From: an uncultured Ruminococcus sp.
GTDB taxonomy: Bacteria; Bacillota; Clostridia; Oscillospirales; Ruminococcaceae
Assembly (NCBI GenBank): GCA_934435205.1
Contig: CAKSAK010000006.1
Location: 62,001 to 126,000 of the forward strand
Length of the DNA stretch: 64,000 nucleotides
Direction of reading: 5' to 3'
In this document: positions 26,912-35,364 of the stretch, piece by piece
How positions within the stretch are numbered: the first letter of the stretch is position 1
Layout of the letters: every line of letters starts with the position of its first letter
The notes under the pieces: model-generated
Seen by the model: only the letters and a program-made list of their open reading frames with translations
The model's database searches: none
Told to the model about the DNA's origin: nothing
Translations under genes and position numbers: made by a program

Positions 26912-29577
26912 GTGAGGCCCATCCTTCCAAGCTGTTCTTTTACTATTGCTTCATACTCCGCTGCCTGCTTGATAAGATCCGGCAGTGTTTCTTCATAGCG
27001 CTTTGAAAGCTCAATAATACGGTCAGCAAGCTTATGAGAAATTGAAGTATAAAGGTCATTGATACCTTTTCCAATCGCATAATACCACTTCTTGTCTACA
27101 AGCAGTTCCATGATCTCTTCGTCGGTAAGTGAAACATATCTCTCACGCGCCTTTTCATCAAGCGCCTTATCCATTTCTTTTATAAGCTTAGTAGATTCCT
27201 CAGACCTTTGTGCAAGCTCAAACGCTTTCTTTAACTCTTCGTAGTCATCAGCATATGCAGCAGGGGCAGGTGCTTCCGCACGAGCATTACTTAACGCATT
27301 ATTTATGGATGCTTTTGTTACAGTTCCTTTTTCTGTATATGCAACTTTCAGCTCAGTGTGCTTGTCAATATACTGTGTATATTCCTTCTTCTTCATTGAC
27401 GGAAGAAGCTCCAGAAGCGTTACAAGACCGTCAATAAGCGGAGTATGCACATTCTCCATGATCTTGTCCATCTTCTCCTGAATATCTTTGCTCTTGACTT
27501 TTCCGCCCTCTGCAATCTCTGATAATGCAGAATTCTCTACGGATTCCTCTATCATCGACATAAGGCGAGAGTCTGTTTCTGCAACGATATCCATAAGGTC
27601 ATCAATAGCTTTTTTCTCTTCAGGGAACAATTCCGATTTCACTAATGCCTTGGGTATGATCTTGCCTTCCCAGCCAGCAACCTTTAACTCAGGATTGCCG
27701 TCGGCATCAGTTTTCTTTGTCTCCTTCATGATGTTCTCGGTCTCTCTTGCAACTCCGTAGCCTTGCTCATCTGATATTATCAAGGAAACATCATCGTTAA
27801 GCACTTCGTTCCAGTATGCGAGCTGTATCTGATATACATCATACTTATCTATCAATGCAAGCGGTTCAAATTCCTTCATGATGTTATCCGCAAGCTCAAC
27901 TATAAGTTCCTTAGCTGAAACTGAACTGTTCAGTGCTTTGAGCCTAGTATCTGCGTATGCCTTCCAATTGGTGAAAGCCTTATCAACAAGCTCTCCGTAA
28001 GCTGTAAACTCAGTATTTGAGTATATAGTGCGGCGTATATCATTTTCTTCAACATTCAGTTTGTAGTATCCATCGCTTAATACACTGAGCAGCTCATCTT
28101 TGAGCTTCGGGAAAGCTGTCCAGAAATGACCGAGAGCATCAATGTCTACGGCAGGGATACCGCCGTGGATATGGGCATAGATATCCTGAATATCTTCGGG
28201 TTCGGAAGAGTCGATATAACGTGAAATATTCAAATTATAACCGTTCTTCTCTTTGATTTCCTTATTGGGGACAAATCGAGCATACTTCGGATCGTCTGTG
28301 ATCTGCTCATTGAATGTTGTTACGATACGATAGATATCCTGTTCACGAAGTCTGTTTTTGCTTCCGTCCTTTACAAATCCCTTGCCTGCGTCTATCATAA
28401 AGATGCCTGAGCGATTCTCTGCACCCTCTTTATCTATGATCAGTATGCAGGCAGGTATACCTGTGCCATAAAACAGGTTAGGCGGTAGGCTGATGATTCC
28501 CTTGATCCAGCCCTTATCAACAATAGCCTGACGAATCGTTCCTTCGGCATTTCCACGGAATAAAACACCATGAGGGAGAATAACAGCAGCTTTACCTGTA
28601 GATTTCAATGTCTTTAATATGTGCATCAACCATGCATAGTCACCGTTTTTCTCAGGTGGACGATCTCCATAACCGGAGAACCTTCCATACTCTTTCAAAC
28701 CATCCGACCAGTTTTTAAGAGAAAATGGAGGATTCGCAACAATATAGTCAAAACGCTCTAATTCAGATGCATCGTCGTTTCTTATAAACTGAGGGTCCGA
28801 AAATGTGTTTCCTGCCATAATCTTGATAGTAGCTTTATTATGAAGAACGGCATTCATTTTAGCAAGACCTGCTGTAGAGCTTTCTTTTTCCTGTCCATAG
28901 CCTGATATCTCAAAGGGTACTTCTGCAAGAGCTCTGATAAGTAACGAACCACTACCACAAGCAGGATCACATACTGTAGCATCATGATCAGCACATTTAT
29001 CTATGCCTATAACCTTAGCAAGGATACGAGAAACTTCCGCTGGTGTATAGAATTGCCCTTTACTTTTTCCACTTTCAGTAGCAAAATTTCTCATAAGGTA
29101 TTCATATGCATCGCCTATGATATCATCGCCGTCTGCTTTATTATTTGAGAAATCCAATTCAGGACGCTGAAAAATAGCAATAAGTTTTGTGAGCTTATCA
29201 ACCATTTCCTGTCCTTTACCTATTTTGGCTTCATCATTGAAATGAGCAATATCAATTACGCCTTTTAAGCTGTCATTTACCTCAGCAAGTCGAGCGATGA
29301 TTTTATCTATGCCTTCACCTATGTTTTTCTTGTTCTTGAGCGCGATAAAGTCATCAAAAGAACAGCCTATTCTTTTTTCTGGATCAGGATTGGGATCATG
29401 TTCTTTATCGAAAACGGTCAAATCTCCGTATTTCTGCCCCTTATACTTATCCGTTACATATTTCATAAATAAGAGAGTTAGTATGTAATCTTTATACTGT
29501 GATGCATCCATTCCACCACGCAGCGCATCACAACTTGCCCATAGTGAACTATATAATTCCGTTTTCTTAACCGCCAT
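26896..29577 (-). CDS. hsdM: type I restriction enzyme methylase subunit M, long form
   Basis: An 893-aa N6-adenine methyltransferase. The HsdM N-terminal helical domain (about 5-150) precedes the catalytic domain, with DPACGSGSLLIRA (S-adenosylmethionine binding, about 205) and NPPFSLKNW (motif IV, about 284). Usual HsdM proteins are near 500 residues; here about 380 extra residues follow, rich in Glu and Lys helices (coiled-coil-like from about 560 to the end). No frameshift or repeat explains the extension. AAGGAGA precedes the ATG. Confidence 0.95.
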   Translation of the reverse strand: MAVKKTELYSSLWASCDALRGGMDASQYKDYILTLLFMKYVTDKYKGQKYGDLTVFDKEHDPNPDPEKRIGCSFDDFIALKNKKNIGEGIDKIIARLAEVNDSLKGVIDIAHFNDEAKIGKGQEMVDKLTKLIAIFQRPELDFSNNKADGDDIIGDAYEYLMRNFATESGKSKGQFYTPAEVSRILAKVIGIDKCADHDATVCDPACGSGSLLIRALAEVPFEISGYGQEKESSTAGLAKMNAVLHNKATIKIMAGNTFSDPQFIRNDDASELERFDYIVANPPFSLKNWSDGLKEYGRFSGYGDRPPEKNGDYAWLMHILKTLKSTGKAAVILPHGVLFRGNAEGTIRQAIVDKGWIKGIISLPPNLFYGTGIPACILIIDKEGAENRSGIFMIDAGKGFVKDGSKNRLREQDIYRIVTTFNEQITDDPKYARFVPNKEIKEKNGYNLNISRYIDSSEPEDIQDIYAHIHGGIPAVDIDALGHFWTAFPKLKDELLSVLSDGYYKLNVEENDIRRTIYSNTEFTAYGELVDKAFTNWKAYADTRLKALNSSVSAKELIVELADNIMKEFEPLALIDKYDVYQIQLAYWNEVLNDDVSLIISDEQGYGVARETENIMKETKKTDADGNPELKVAGWEGKIIPKALVKSELFPEEKKAIDDLMDIVAETDSRLMSMIEESVENSALSEIAEGGKVKSKDIQEKMDKIMENVHTPLIDGLVTLLELLPSMKKKEYTQYIDKHTELKVAYTEKGTVTKASINNALSNARAEAPAPAAYADDYEELKKAFELAQRSEESTKLIKEMDKALDEKARERYVSLTDEEIMELLVDKKWYYAIGKGINDLYTSISHKLADRIIELSKRYEETLPDLIKQAAEYEAIVKEQLGRMGLTWDEE

Positions 29578-29612
29578 AACATGAATCTCCTTACAATTAA
29601 GTTGCTAAAAAA

Positions 29613-29810
29613 TTACTCAATAGCACTTTTGCCGCTCTTTACCCATACATCAAGCTCCGAGCGTTTGAATTTCCACTGCTTACCGATTTTGTGGGCAGGA
29701 ATATCTTTATTATTCCGAATCCAACTTCGGATAGTAACAGGCTTGATTCCTAAGTGTTCAGCTGCCTCTTCAAGATTTATCCATTTTTCATTAACAGCGT
29801 TATTCTCCAT
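29613..29810 (-). CDS. small helix-turn-helix DNA-binding protein (excisionase/HTH_17 type)
   Basis: A 65-aa protein with a MerR-like/excisionase helix-turn-helix: INLEEAAEHLGIKPVTIRSW and the wing KIGKQWKFKRSELDVWV. It is the first gene of the hsd operon, 35 bases before hsdM, with GAGGTG before the ATG. It may regulate the operon or act as a recombination directionality factor for the island; the position in front of hsdM favours regulation. Confidence 0.85.
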   Translation of the reverse strand: MENNAVNEKWINLEEAAEHLGIKPVTIRSWIRNNKDIPAHKIGKQWKFKRSELDVWVKSGKSAIE

Positions 29811-29855
29811 TTTATCACCTCATGTAGTAGATGAAATATATAATAATCCATTATA

Positions 29856-29884
29856 ATTATACTATATCGGCTTGAATAATACAA
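29856..29884 (-). promoter_or_regulatory. promoter of the hsd operon
   Basis: Reading the minus strand, TTGTAT (29884-29879), a 17-base spacer and TATAAT (29861-29856) lie 46 bases upstream of the HTH gene start. Confidence 0.7.
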
Positions 29885-29961
29885 GAGGTTTAATGTTATT
29901 TCGTGATATTTATACTAAGTTTATGTATATGCATTGTGCATTTTTCTTGGTATATAGAATA

Positions 29962-29989
29962 AGGCTCCCAGAATTCACTCTGAGAGCCT
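29962..29989 (-). terminator. terminator after the SSB-like gene
   Basis: AGGCTC pairs with GAGCCT and an inner CAGA with TCTG, around a 6-base loop; on the minus strand a T-rich stretch follows. It separates the SSB-like gene from the hsd operon. Confidence 0.6.
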
Positions 29990-30080
29990 CGTTTCGTATT
30001 TATAGATATCAGAACGGATGCTGTATCTGACAGCCGCAGTGAGCCATTTTCGTTCGCCTGAGAGCATACCACCTGCACTA

Positions 30081-30410
30081 TCAGAAAATTTGCTCCGAAT
30101 TAACGTCCACCTTAACAGCAAACTTATTCTGAAAGTGCAGTTCCTCCACGATGAGAACAGCGGTGTTATCGGGAGTGTTCCTGAGTGAACCAACAAAGGT
30201 AATCGTACCGCCTTTGGAATAGAGAAAACCCACAGCACTTGCATTATCATCAAAAGCGAGGCAGGTGAAAGTATCGCTCTCGACATCCTCAACGTCTTTC
30301 TGCTTAGGCTGCTCAACGGCGATACTGAATTTGCAGTATTTAAGGTCATCTTTGGTAGTAACAGCAGGCTCGCTTAGAAGCCTGCCTGACATCATGATCT
30401 TATTCAACAT
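30081..30410 (-). CDS. single-stranded-DNA-binding-protein-like OB-fold protein
   Basis: A 109-aa protein resembling the N-terminal OB fold of SSB (LNKIMMSGRLLSEPAV, KYCKFSIAVEQP, TFTCLAFDDNAS, ITFVGSLRN). It lacks the glycine-rich linker and the acidic tail that normal SSB uses to recruit partners, and a conserved aromatic set is weak. Such short forms are common on conjugative or integrative elements. It follows the small gene at 30423-30632 by 12 bases. Confidence 0.7.
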   Translation of the reverse strand: MLNKIMMSGRLLSEPAVTTKDDLKYCKFSIAVEQPKQKDVEDVESDTFTCLAFDDNASAVGFLYSKGGTITFVGSLRNTPDNTAVLIVEELHFQNKFAVKVDVNSEQIF

Positions 30411-30422
30411 AGTCTGCTCCTT

Positions 30423-30632
30423 TCAATCTTCGTCCGAACACTCGTTAAGCCCGTGTATAAGCTGAATGTATACGCACTCTGCTCGGTCGTGCTCCTCGCC
30501 GTCAGTGGACATCATCACTTCAAGGAAATACGCCTTTGCTTGTTCGTAGTCCGTCCAGACCTCACGCTTTCCGTTGCAGACGGTTGTGACCTTGCGTGTT
30601 CTCGGCATTGCAAATTCGGGTGTTTTTAACAT
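30423..30632 (-). CDS. small hypothetical protein
   Basis: A 69-aa protein with a basic first half (MPRTRKVTTVCNGKREVWTDYEQAKAYFLE) and an acidic end (NECSDED). GGAGGT precedes the ATG by eight bases. It is probably co-transcribed with the SSB-like gene. No known domain; small proteins of this kind are typical of integrative elements. Confidence 0.6.
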   Translation of the reverse strand: MLKTPEFAMPRTRKVTTVCNGKREVWTDYEQAKAYFLEVMMSTDGEEHDRAECVYIQLIHGLNECSDED

Positions 30633-30775
30633 AGCTGTGTACCTCCATAAGTTTTATCGTGAATCCATTATATCCGATAAAATTGCCAGAGTCCAGCATA
30701 TTGGAATGATTGTAATAATTCTTGTGAAAGGCGCAGCAAAATGTGGATTTTTTCCAGTGCATTGCGCTGTTGCTT

Positions 30776-31465
30776 TTATACCTTTATCACCCCATTACAA
30801 ATAGCCGCATAAATATCTTCGGGTATCATCGGCGAGCATATCTCCACAAGCAATTTTTCATCTATCATCACTGTCTCTGCATACTGCTTTCCCGCACGTT
30901 TAACAAGCTCCAATCTCGGCACAGTTACCTCTGCCGCTTCGTGTGCATTGAACATCGGACTTTCGGGCACAGTAATGATAGTGTGGTTATTCGGGAACAT
31001 CAGCTTGAACTGCATGACCGCAGGCTCGAAATTCTGCTTGCTGTTCGGGAATCCGCAGCCGCAGATCATCATGTATCTAAGGTGCGAAAAATCCGCCTGT
31101 CCGACGTGAACATACCTGTCGCCCTGCTTCTTCATTGCCATACTTGAAAGCGGCATCGTGCGGTCAGCAAAAGCCTTCATAGGCGCCGGCATTCCGTAGC
31201 AGTATAGCGGGTAGCTGAACAGCAGAAGATCGCTCTCCAGAACTTCGCTGAGAAGCTCCTTCATATCGTCATTATGGATACACTTTCCGCCGTTCCGCTT
31301 ACAGGTGAAACAACCCGTGCAATATTCGATATGCCTGTCGATAATATCAACGATGTGGACTTCCTGCGGATCGACTTCTTTCATGCCATCAAGGAACGCT
31401 CGGGTGATGTGCATCGTGTCGCTCTTCTCACGCTTCGGACTGCCGTTCAGAACAAGTATTTTCAT
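30776..31465 (-). CDS. flavodoxin-fold NAD(P)H-dependent oxidoreductase
   Basis: A 229-aa protein of the NADPH-dependent FMN reductase/flavodoxin-like family: LVLNGSPKREKSDTMHI (FMN phosphate-binding loop, residues about 4-20), YCTGCFTCKRNGGKC (Cys-rich turn, about 48-63), FSYPLYCYGMPAPMKAFADR (about 82-102). Members reduce quinones, nitro compounds or iron-sulfur centres; the substrate is unknown. It stands alone, leftward, beside the structured repeats. Confidence 0.85.
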   Translation of the reverse strand: MKILVLNGSPKREKSDTMHITRAFLDGMKEVDPQEVHIVDIIDRHIEYCTGCFTCKRNGGKCIHNDDMKELLSEVLESDLLLFSYPLYCYGMPAPMKAFADRTMPLSSMAMKKQGDRYVHVGQADFSHLRYMMICGCGFPNSKQNFEPAVMQFKLMFPNNHTIITVPESPMFNAHEAAEVTVPRLELVKRAGKQYAETVMIDEKLLVEICSPMIPEDIYAAICNGVIKV

Positions 31466-31591
31466 AGTGATTTTTCTCCTTCCGCCTATTAGTTTTTCTG
31501 CTGATATTTTTATTATAAACCCGTGCGGAAGTCACGTCAATCCACGCACCGTAGAGTGGATTTTTCGTTGTATTTTTCTCTGCTCAGATAT

Positions 31592-31680
31592 GGGGGATTG
31601 GGGATGTCCCTCAGCGAGCATTGTATGTCGTTTCCCACGAAACTTGTGGGAACGATATACCGTGCTTGCTGGATTGGTTT
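31592..31680. repeat. structured repeat, copy A
   Basis: Outer stem CAGCGAGCA (31612-31620) with TGCTTGCTG (31663-31671), inner CGTT/AACG, apical stem CCCAC/GTGGG around a 7-base loop (31634-31650). It is preceded by a G-rich run and followed by a T-rich run. Confidence 0.75.
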
Positions 31681-31730
31681 TTGTTCTCTTTTTGGGCATT
31701 CAGTTTTCATGCTTTTCGTTTAACGATACG

Positions 31731-31823
31731 GGGGCTTGGGGGAGTATCCCTCAGCAAGCAATGCGAGGCGTTATCACGGGTTTCCGTGGGAACGAATTGC
31801 CGTGCTTGCTGAGGTTGATTTTT
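31731..31823. repeat. structured repeat, copy B
   Basis: Outer stem CCTCAGCAAGCA (31749-31760) with TGCTTGCTGAGG (31803-31814), inner CGTT/AACG, apical stem CACGG/CCGTG around GTTT. The apical stem differs in sequence from copy A but keeps pairing, and the outer stem arms lie exactly 140 bases after those of copy A. Confidence 0.75.
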
Positions 31824-32146
31824 ATCCCTTTGTGGCATCTACGTTTACGAGCAATCAGGCTCGGTATTTTTGCTTACTTGTGGTTTAAGGGATAGCATCA
31901 GGTCTTGTAAAATTCTCGGTCGGGGTCATAGGGGCAAAGCTCCTGTCAAGCTATGTATCACAGCATTCAATTTTCCAAAATTGTAATGCGGGGATACCGA
32001 GCTTGCTGGGAAAGCTTTTGCTCCTGCGAAGCATTGTTACATCAAAGCACTATGACACTGGCTTTTTAATACAAATTACTATTGACTTTATGTCAAATAT
32101 GCTCTATACTATTTTCAGATAAACGATTACTGAAAGCGAGAATATT

Positions 32147-32665
32147 ATGATAACATTACGACCTGTTTACAGTAGTGAGCTTGCTGAATACAAAAAAGAA
32201 ATGCAGAGAGCCTTTCAGCTTGGAGCGGAAGCTGAGTACGGTGAGACTGATATGCAGATGCTTCCCGAAGCGGATATTGATCACTCTCTCAACACCGACG
32301 GGGCGATAGCTTATGCTGCTGTACTCAATGATGATATTGTAGGCGGAGCTATTGTAGTAATAAATGAGCAGACTCAGCATAATCATCTTGATTTTCTTTT
32401 TGTGAAAGTCGGCATACAAAGCAAGGGTATAGGTCAGGCGATATGGTCTGAGATAGAACGTCTGCACCCTGACACAAAAGTATGGGAAACCTGCACACCC
32501 TATTTCGAGAAACGCAATATCCATTTTTATATTAATCGCTGCGGTTTTCACGCCGTTGAGTTCTTCAACTCTAAGCACCCTGATCCTCATGAATGCGGAA
32601 AGCCTGATATGGGTAGCGATGACGATGGCTGTATGTTCAGATTTGAAAAGGTTATGAAGCCATGA
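32147..32665 (+). CDS. GNAT family N-acetyltransferase
   Basis: A 172-aa protein with the GNAT fold: beta strands around GAIVVINEQ, the acetyl-CoA loop region VKVGIQSKGIGQAIWSEIE (about 88-106, Q/RxxGxG/A-like QSKGIG) and YINRCGFHAVEF near the end. The acceptor cannot be predicted. The stop overlaps the ogt start by four bases (ATGA), so the two are coupled. Confidence 0.85.
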   Translation: MITLRPVYSSELAEYKKEMQRAFQLGAEAEYGETDMQMLPEADIDHSLNTDGAIAYAAVLNDDIVGGAIVVINEQTQHNHLDFLFVKVGIQSKGIGQAIWSEIERLHPDTKVWETCTPYFEKRNIHFYINRCGFHAVEFFNSKHPDPHECGKPDMGSDDDGCMFRFEKVMKP

Positions 32666-33156
32666 TCTACACATACAGATATGCTTCTCAGCTCGGCAGC
32701 ATTACTTTCGCCAGCAACGGCGAAGCACTAACCGGCTTATGGTTCGACAGACAGAAACACTTTCCCCATAAGCTCATATCTGAAAGCACCGAAGCCGAGC
32801 TGCCGATATTCATGCAGGCTATCAAATGGCTCGATACATATTTCAGCGGCGTAGTTCCCAACTTTACTCCGCAAATCAATCTGCAAACAACTCCGTTCCG
32901 CAAGGCTGTCTATGAGATACTGCTCACGATACCATACGGTCAGGTCATGACCTACGGCGAGATCGCAAATATCATAGCAAAGCAAAAAGGCATCGAGCGT
33001 ATGTCAGCTCAGGCAGTTGGCGGTGCTGTCGGACATAATCCCATTTCGATCATTATCCCGTGTCACAGAGTAGTCGGTTCAGACGGCAGCCTGACCGGAT
33101 ATGCAGGTGGTCTGGATAGAAAGATCCAGCTGCTGACACTGGAGAAAGTCCTATAA
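32662..33156 (+). CDS. ogt: methylated-DNA--[protein]-cysteine S-methyltransferase
   Basis: A 164-aa Ogt/MGMT protein that removes O6-alkyl groups from guanine to its own active-site Cys. The IIPCHRVVGSDG motif holds the catalytic Cys (about residue 133), preceded by the helix-turn-helix segment TYGEIANIIAKQ, and the N-terminal domain is present. It follows an acetyltransferase gene and precedes the recombinase module. Confidence 0.95.
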   Translation: MIYTYRYASQLGSITFASNGEALTGLWFDRQKHFPHKLISESTEAELPIFMQAIKWLDTYFSGVVPNFTPQINLQTTPFRKAVYEILLTIPYGQVMTYGEIANIIAKQKGIERMSAQAVGGAVGHNPISIIIPCHRVVGSDGSLTGYAGGLDRKIQLLTLEKVL

Positions 33157-33173
33157 ATCTAATAATACCTATG

Positions 33174-33204
33174 AAGCACCGAGTATTATCGCTTGGTGCT
33201 TTTC
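33174..33204 (+). terminator. terminator after ogt
   Basis: AAGCACC (33174-33180) pairs with GGTGCTT (33195-33201), extended by a GAG/CTT inner stem, followed by T residues. It ends the acetyltransferase-ogt transcript. Confidence 0.65.
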
Positions 33205-33294
33205 ATATTTCCAGTATAAATTGCACTTGGGAAAACTGAAAATTCACCCAAAGTTCGTGCGCAATGAATCTGGACTTTTCGTATCAGTGCGCGC

Positions 33295-33426
33295 TATAAT
33301 TGGTATAGCCGCAAAATACTCAGTCGGCTGAAAGAAATACTGACCTTGCGGCTGCGTAGAGGGTAAGAGAAAGAAAGCGATGCCCTCACCAATGCGTAGA
33401 GATATAAAAGCAAAGGAAAGATCGCT
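33295..33426 (+). promoter_or_regulatory. promoter and structured leader of tnpW-tnpX
   Basis: TATAAT at 33295-33300 with a weak -35 (TGGACT, 33271-33276) is followed by a leader. AGCCGCAA (33307-33314) pairs with TTGCGGCT (33346-33353) enclosing a CAGT/ACTG stem; a second GAGGG/CCCTC stem spans 33359-33387; TGCGTAGAG occurs twice, 40 bases apart (33353 and 33393). The leader ends at an AAAGGAAAG ribosome binding site. Confidence 0.55.
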
Positions 33427-33606
33427 ATGAACAAAGAAAACAACGTGTCCGAGTACAAGATCGGACGAACAACTTACATCGTGAAGTTAGTATTCAACCC
33501 TGCTTCAAAGGAACGCCTTACGGATATCCTGCAAAGGCTGATTGATCGTGAGTGTGAAGAAATGCTCGGTGAATCCGGACAAGAACCTAAGAAGCAGGCT
33601 GTGTAA
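33427..33606 (+). CDS. tnpW: transposon-encoded TnpW family protein
   Basis: A 59-residue protein with the recognisable IGRTTYIVKLVFNP start and an acidic/basic helix (ERLTDILQRLIDRECEEML), as in TnpW proteins encoded upstream of tnpX in Tn4451-like elements. Function unknown. It lies 89 bases before the recombinase gene and shares its leader. Confidence 0.8.
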   Translation: MNKENNVSEYKIGRTTYIVKLVFNPASKERLTDILQRLIDRECEEMLGESGQEPKKQAV

Positions 33607-33695
33607 AATCGTCATTTCAGCGCATTGCTATTGACGGTATATTGCGCTATAATGATAACATAGCTCGCTTTATCTGTCGGAAAGGAAGGTTTAAT

Positions 33696-35327
33696 ATGAC
33701 AGACAAGATAACAGCGTTGTATTGTCGTCTTTCGCAGGACGATATGTTACAGGGTGAGAGTAATAGTATCACCAATCAGAAGGCTATCCTCAAAAAGTAT
33801 GCGAAGGATAGCGGTTTCAGCAATCTCGTTTACTACGTTGATGACGGAGTTTCGGGTACGACGTTTGAACGTGATGGCTTCAAGGCTATGATGGCAGATG
33901 TTGAAGCAGGCAAAGTGGGAACGGTCATCACCAAAGATCTGAACAGACTCGGCAGAGACTACCTGAAAACCGGTGAGTACATTGAGATCATATTCCCTGA
34001 CTATGATGTCCGCTATATTGCTATCAATGATAACGTGGATACTCTCAAAAGCGAGAATGAGCTGATGGCTTTCAAAAATATTTTCAACGACTGGTATGCC
34101 AGGGATACGTCGAAGAAGATTCGTGCGGTTTTCAAGGCGAAAGGTCAATCAGGCAAACCGCTTTCTCTGCCTATTTACGGGTACAAGGCATCTGAGGAAG
34201 ATAAGCACAAGTGGATCATTGATGATGAGCCTGCAGCGGTTGTCCGCAAAATATACAAGCTCTGCATCAGCGGCTACGGTCCGACTCAGATAGCTCGTAA
34301 GTTGACAGAGGAAGGTATTCCCAATCCCACAGCTTATGCAATATCGCAGGGAAGGAACCCGGCTAACAAGAATTCAAGGCTTGACCGCTGGTGTACTGAA
34401 ACTGTCATTGACATTTTAGAGCACCCCGAATACATCGGACATACGGTGAACTTCCGTACACGCCGCAAGTCCTACAAGAACAAGCGTAAGATTGAAAATC
34501 CGAAAGAGGACTGGCTCATCTTTGAGAATACTCACGAGCCTATCGTCACGCAGCAGGAATTCGATTTAGTGCAGGAGCTTCGCAGTAATAAGCGAAGGAA
34601 TCAGAAACAGGAGACTGTAAATCCGTTTTCGGGTATATGTTACTGTGCTGACTGCGGTGAAAAGCTCTATCTATGCCGTTCCAAAAGCCTTAACGAAGAT
34701 CAGGAGCATCTGAAATGCTCCACGCACTCGACCGATAAGGATAGCTGTTCTGCCCATTACATCAGGACTGTGGTGTTGAAAGAGCTAGTTTTGAATGCGT
34801 TGAACAAGCTTCTTGATAATGTCAAGGACAATGAAGCAGAGTTTGTTCAGACAGCTATGGACAATTCCGCATCAAAGCATTCATCTGATGTTTTCAAGGC
34901 AAAAAAAGCTCTCAATCAGGCTGAAAAGCGCATTGCTGAACTTGACAGGTTATTTGCAAGGCTCTATGAGGACAATATCTCAGGTAAGATTTCTGACGAG
35001 CGTTTTGCTGTATTGTCCGCAGGATATGAAGACGAGCAGAAGAAGCTGAAAGAAAAAGTATCAGAGCTTTCCGCTTTTATTGAAACAGCAGAACAGAAAT
35101 GTGCTGATGTGAATTCATTTATAAAGGTAGTGCAGAAGTACGAGCATATCACCGAGCTTACTCCTGAGATCATGCATGAGCTTATCGAGAAGATAGTCGT
35201 TTACGCTCCCGAGAAGAGCGAGGGACATCGCACTCAGCAGATTGAGATACACTTCCGCTTTGATGTTGCTGTCGCTACGGCTATTGCTGACAGCAGAGAA
35301 TACGACAAAAAGAAAAAGGCTGCGTAA
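33696..35327 (+). CDS. tnpX: large serine recombinase, TnpX-like
   Basis: A 543-aa large serine recombinase. The resolvase domain starts TALYCRLSQDD, with catalytic Ser13, and has the Arg motif KDLNRLGRDYL; the recombinase domain (about 190-290) follows, then the zinc ribbon CADCGEKL...CSTH (about 330-375), a coiled coil (about 415-480) and a C-terminal basic tail (KKKKAA). It catalyses excision and integration of mobile elements at short att sites. AAAGGAAGG fits the ATG at 33696; an earlier in-frame start at 33642 is less likely. It is the integrase candidate of the island. Confidence 0.9.
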   Translation: MTDKITALYCRLSQDDMLQGESNSITNQKAILKKYAKDSGFSNLVYYVDDGVSGTTFERDGFKAMMADVEAGKVGTVITKDLNRLGRDYLKTGEYIEIIFPDYDVRYIAINDNVDTLKSENELMAFKNIFNDWYARDTSKKIRAVFKAKGQSGKPLSLPIYGYKASEEDKHKWIIDDEPAAVVRKIYKLCISGYGPTQIARKLTEEGIPNPTAYAISQGRNPANKNSRLDRWCTETVIDILEHPEYIGHTVNFRTRRKSYKNKRKIENPKEDWLIFENTHEPIVTQQEFDLVQELRSNKRRNQKQETVNPFSGICYCADCGEKLYLCRSKSLNEDQEHLKCSTHSTDKDSCSAHYIRTVVLKELVLNALNKLLDNVKDNEAEFVQTAMDNSASKHSSDVFKAKKALNQAEKRIAELDRLFARLYEDNISGKISDERFAVLSAGYEDEQKKLKEKVSELSAFIETAEQKCADVNSFIKVVQKYEHITELTPEIMHELIEKIVVYAPEKSEGHRTQQIEIHFRFDVAVATAIADSREYDKKKKAA

Positions 35328-35364
35328 CTGCGATGTTACGCAACCTTATCTTCAAATCATATAA

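Larger units (their letters stand above)
31466..32146. other. 680-base gene-free stretch with structured repeats
   Basis: No convincing gene occurs between the flavodoxin-like gene and the acetyltransferase. It holds two copies of a GC-rich structured repeat exactly 140 bases apart (separate entries) and a degenerate right half at about 31991-32010. A long rightward reading frame across it is explained by the repeats. Confidence 0.7.

Noticed and set aside
31305..31895. 196-codon rightward frame across the structured repeats
   Set aside because: It overlaps the flavodoxin-like gene and reads the repeat copies as protein; no ribosome binding site and no domain.
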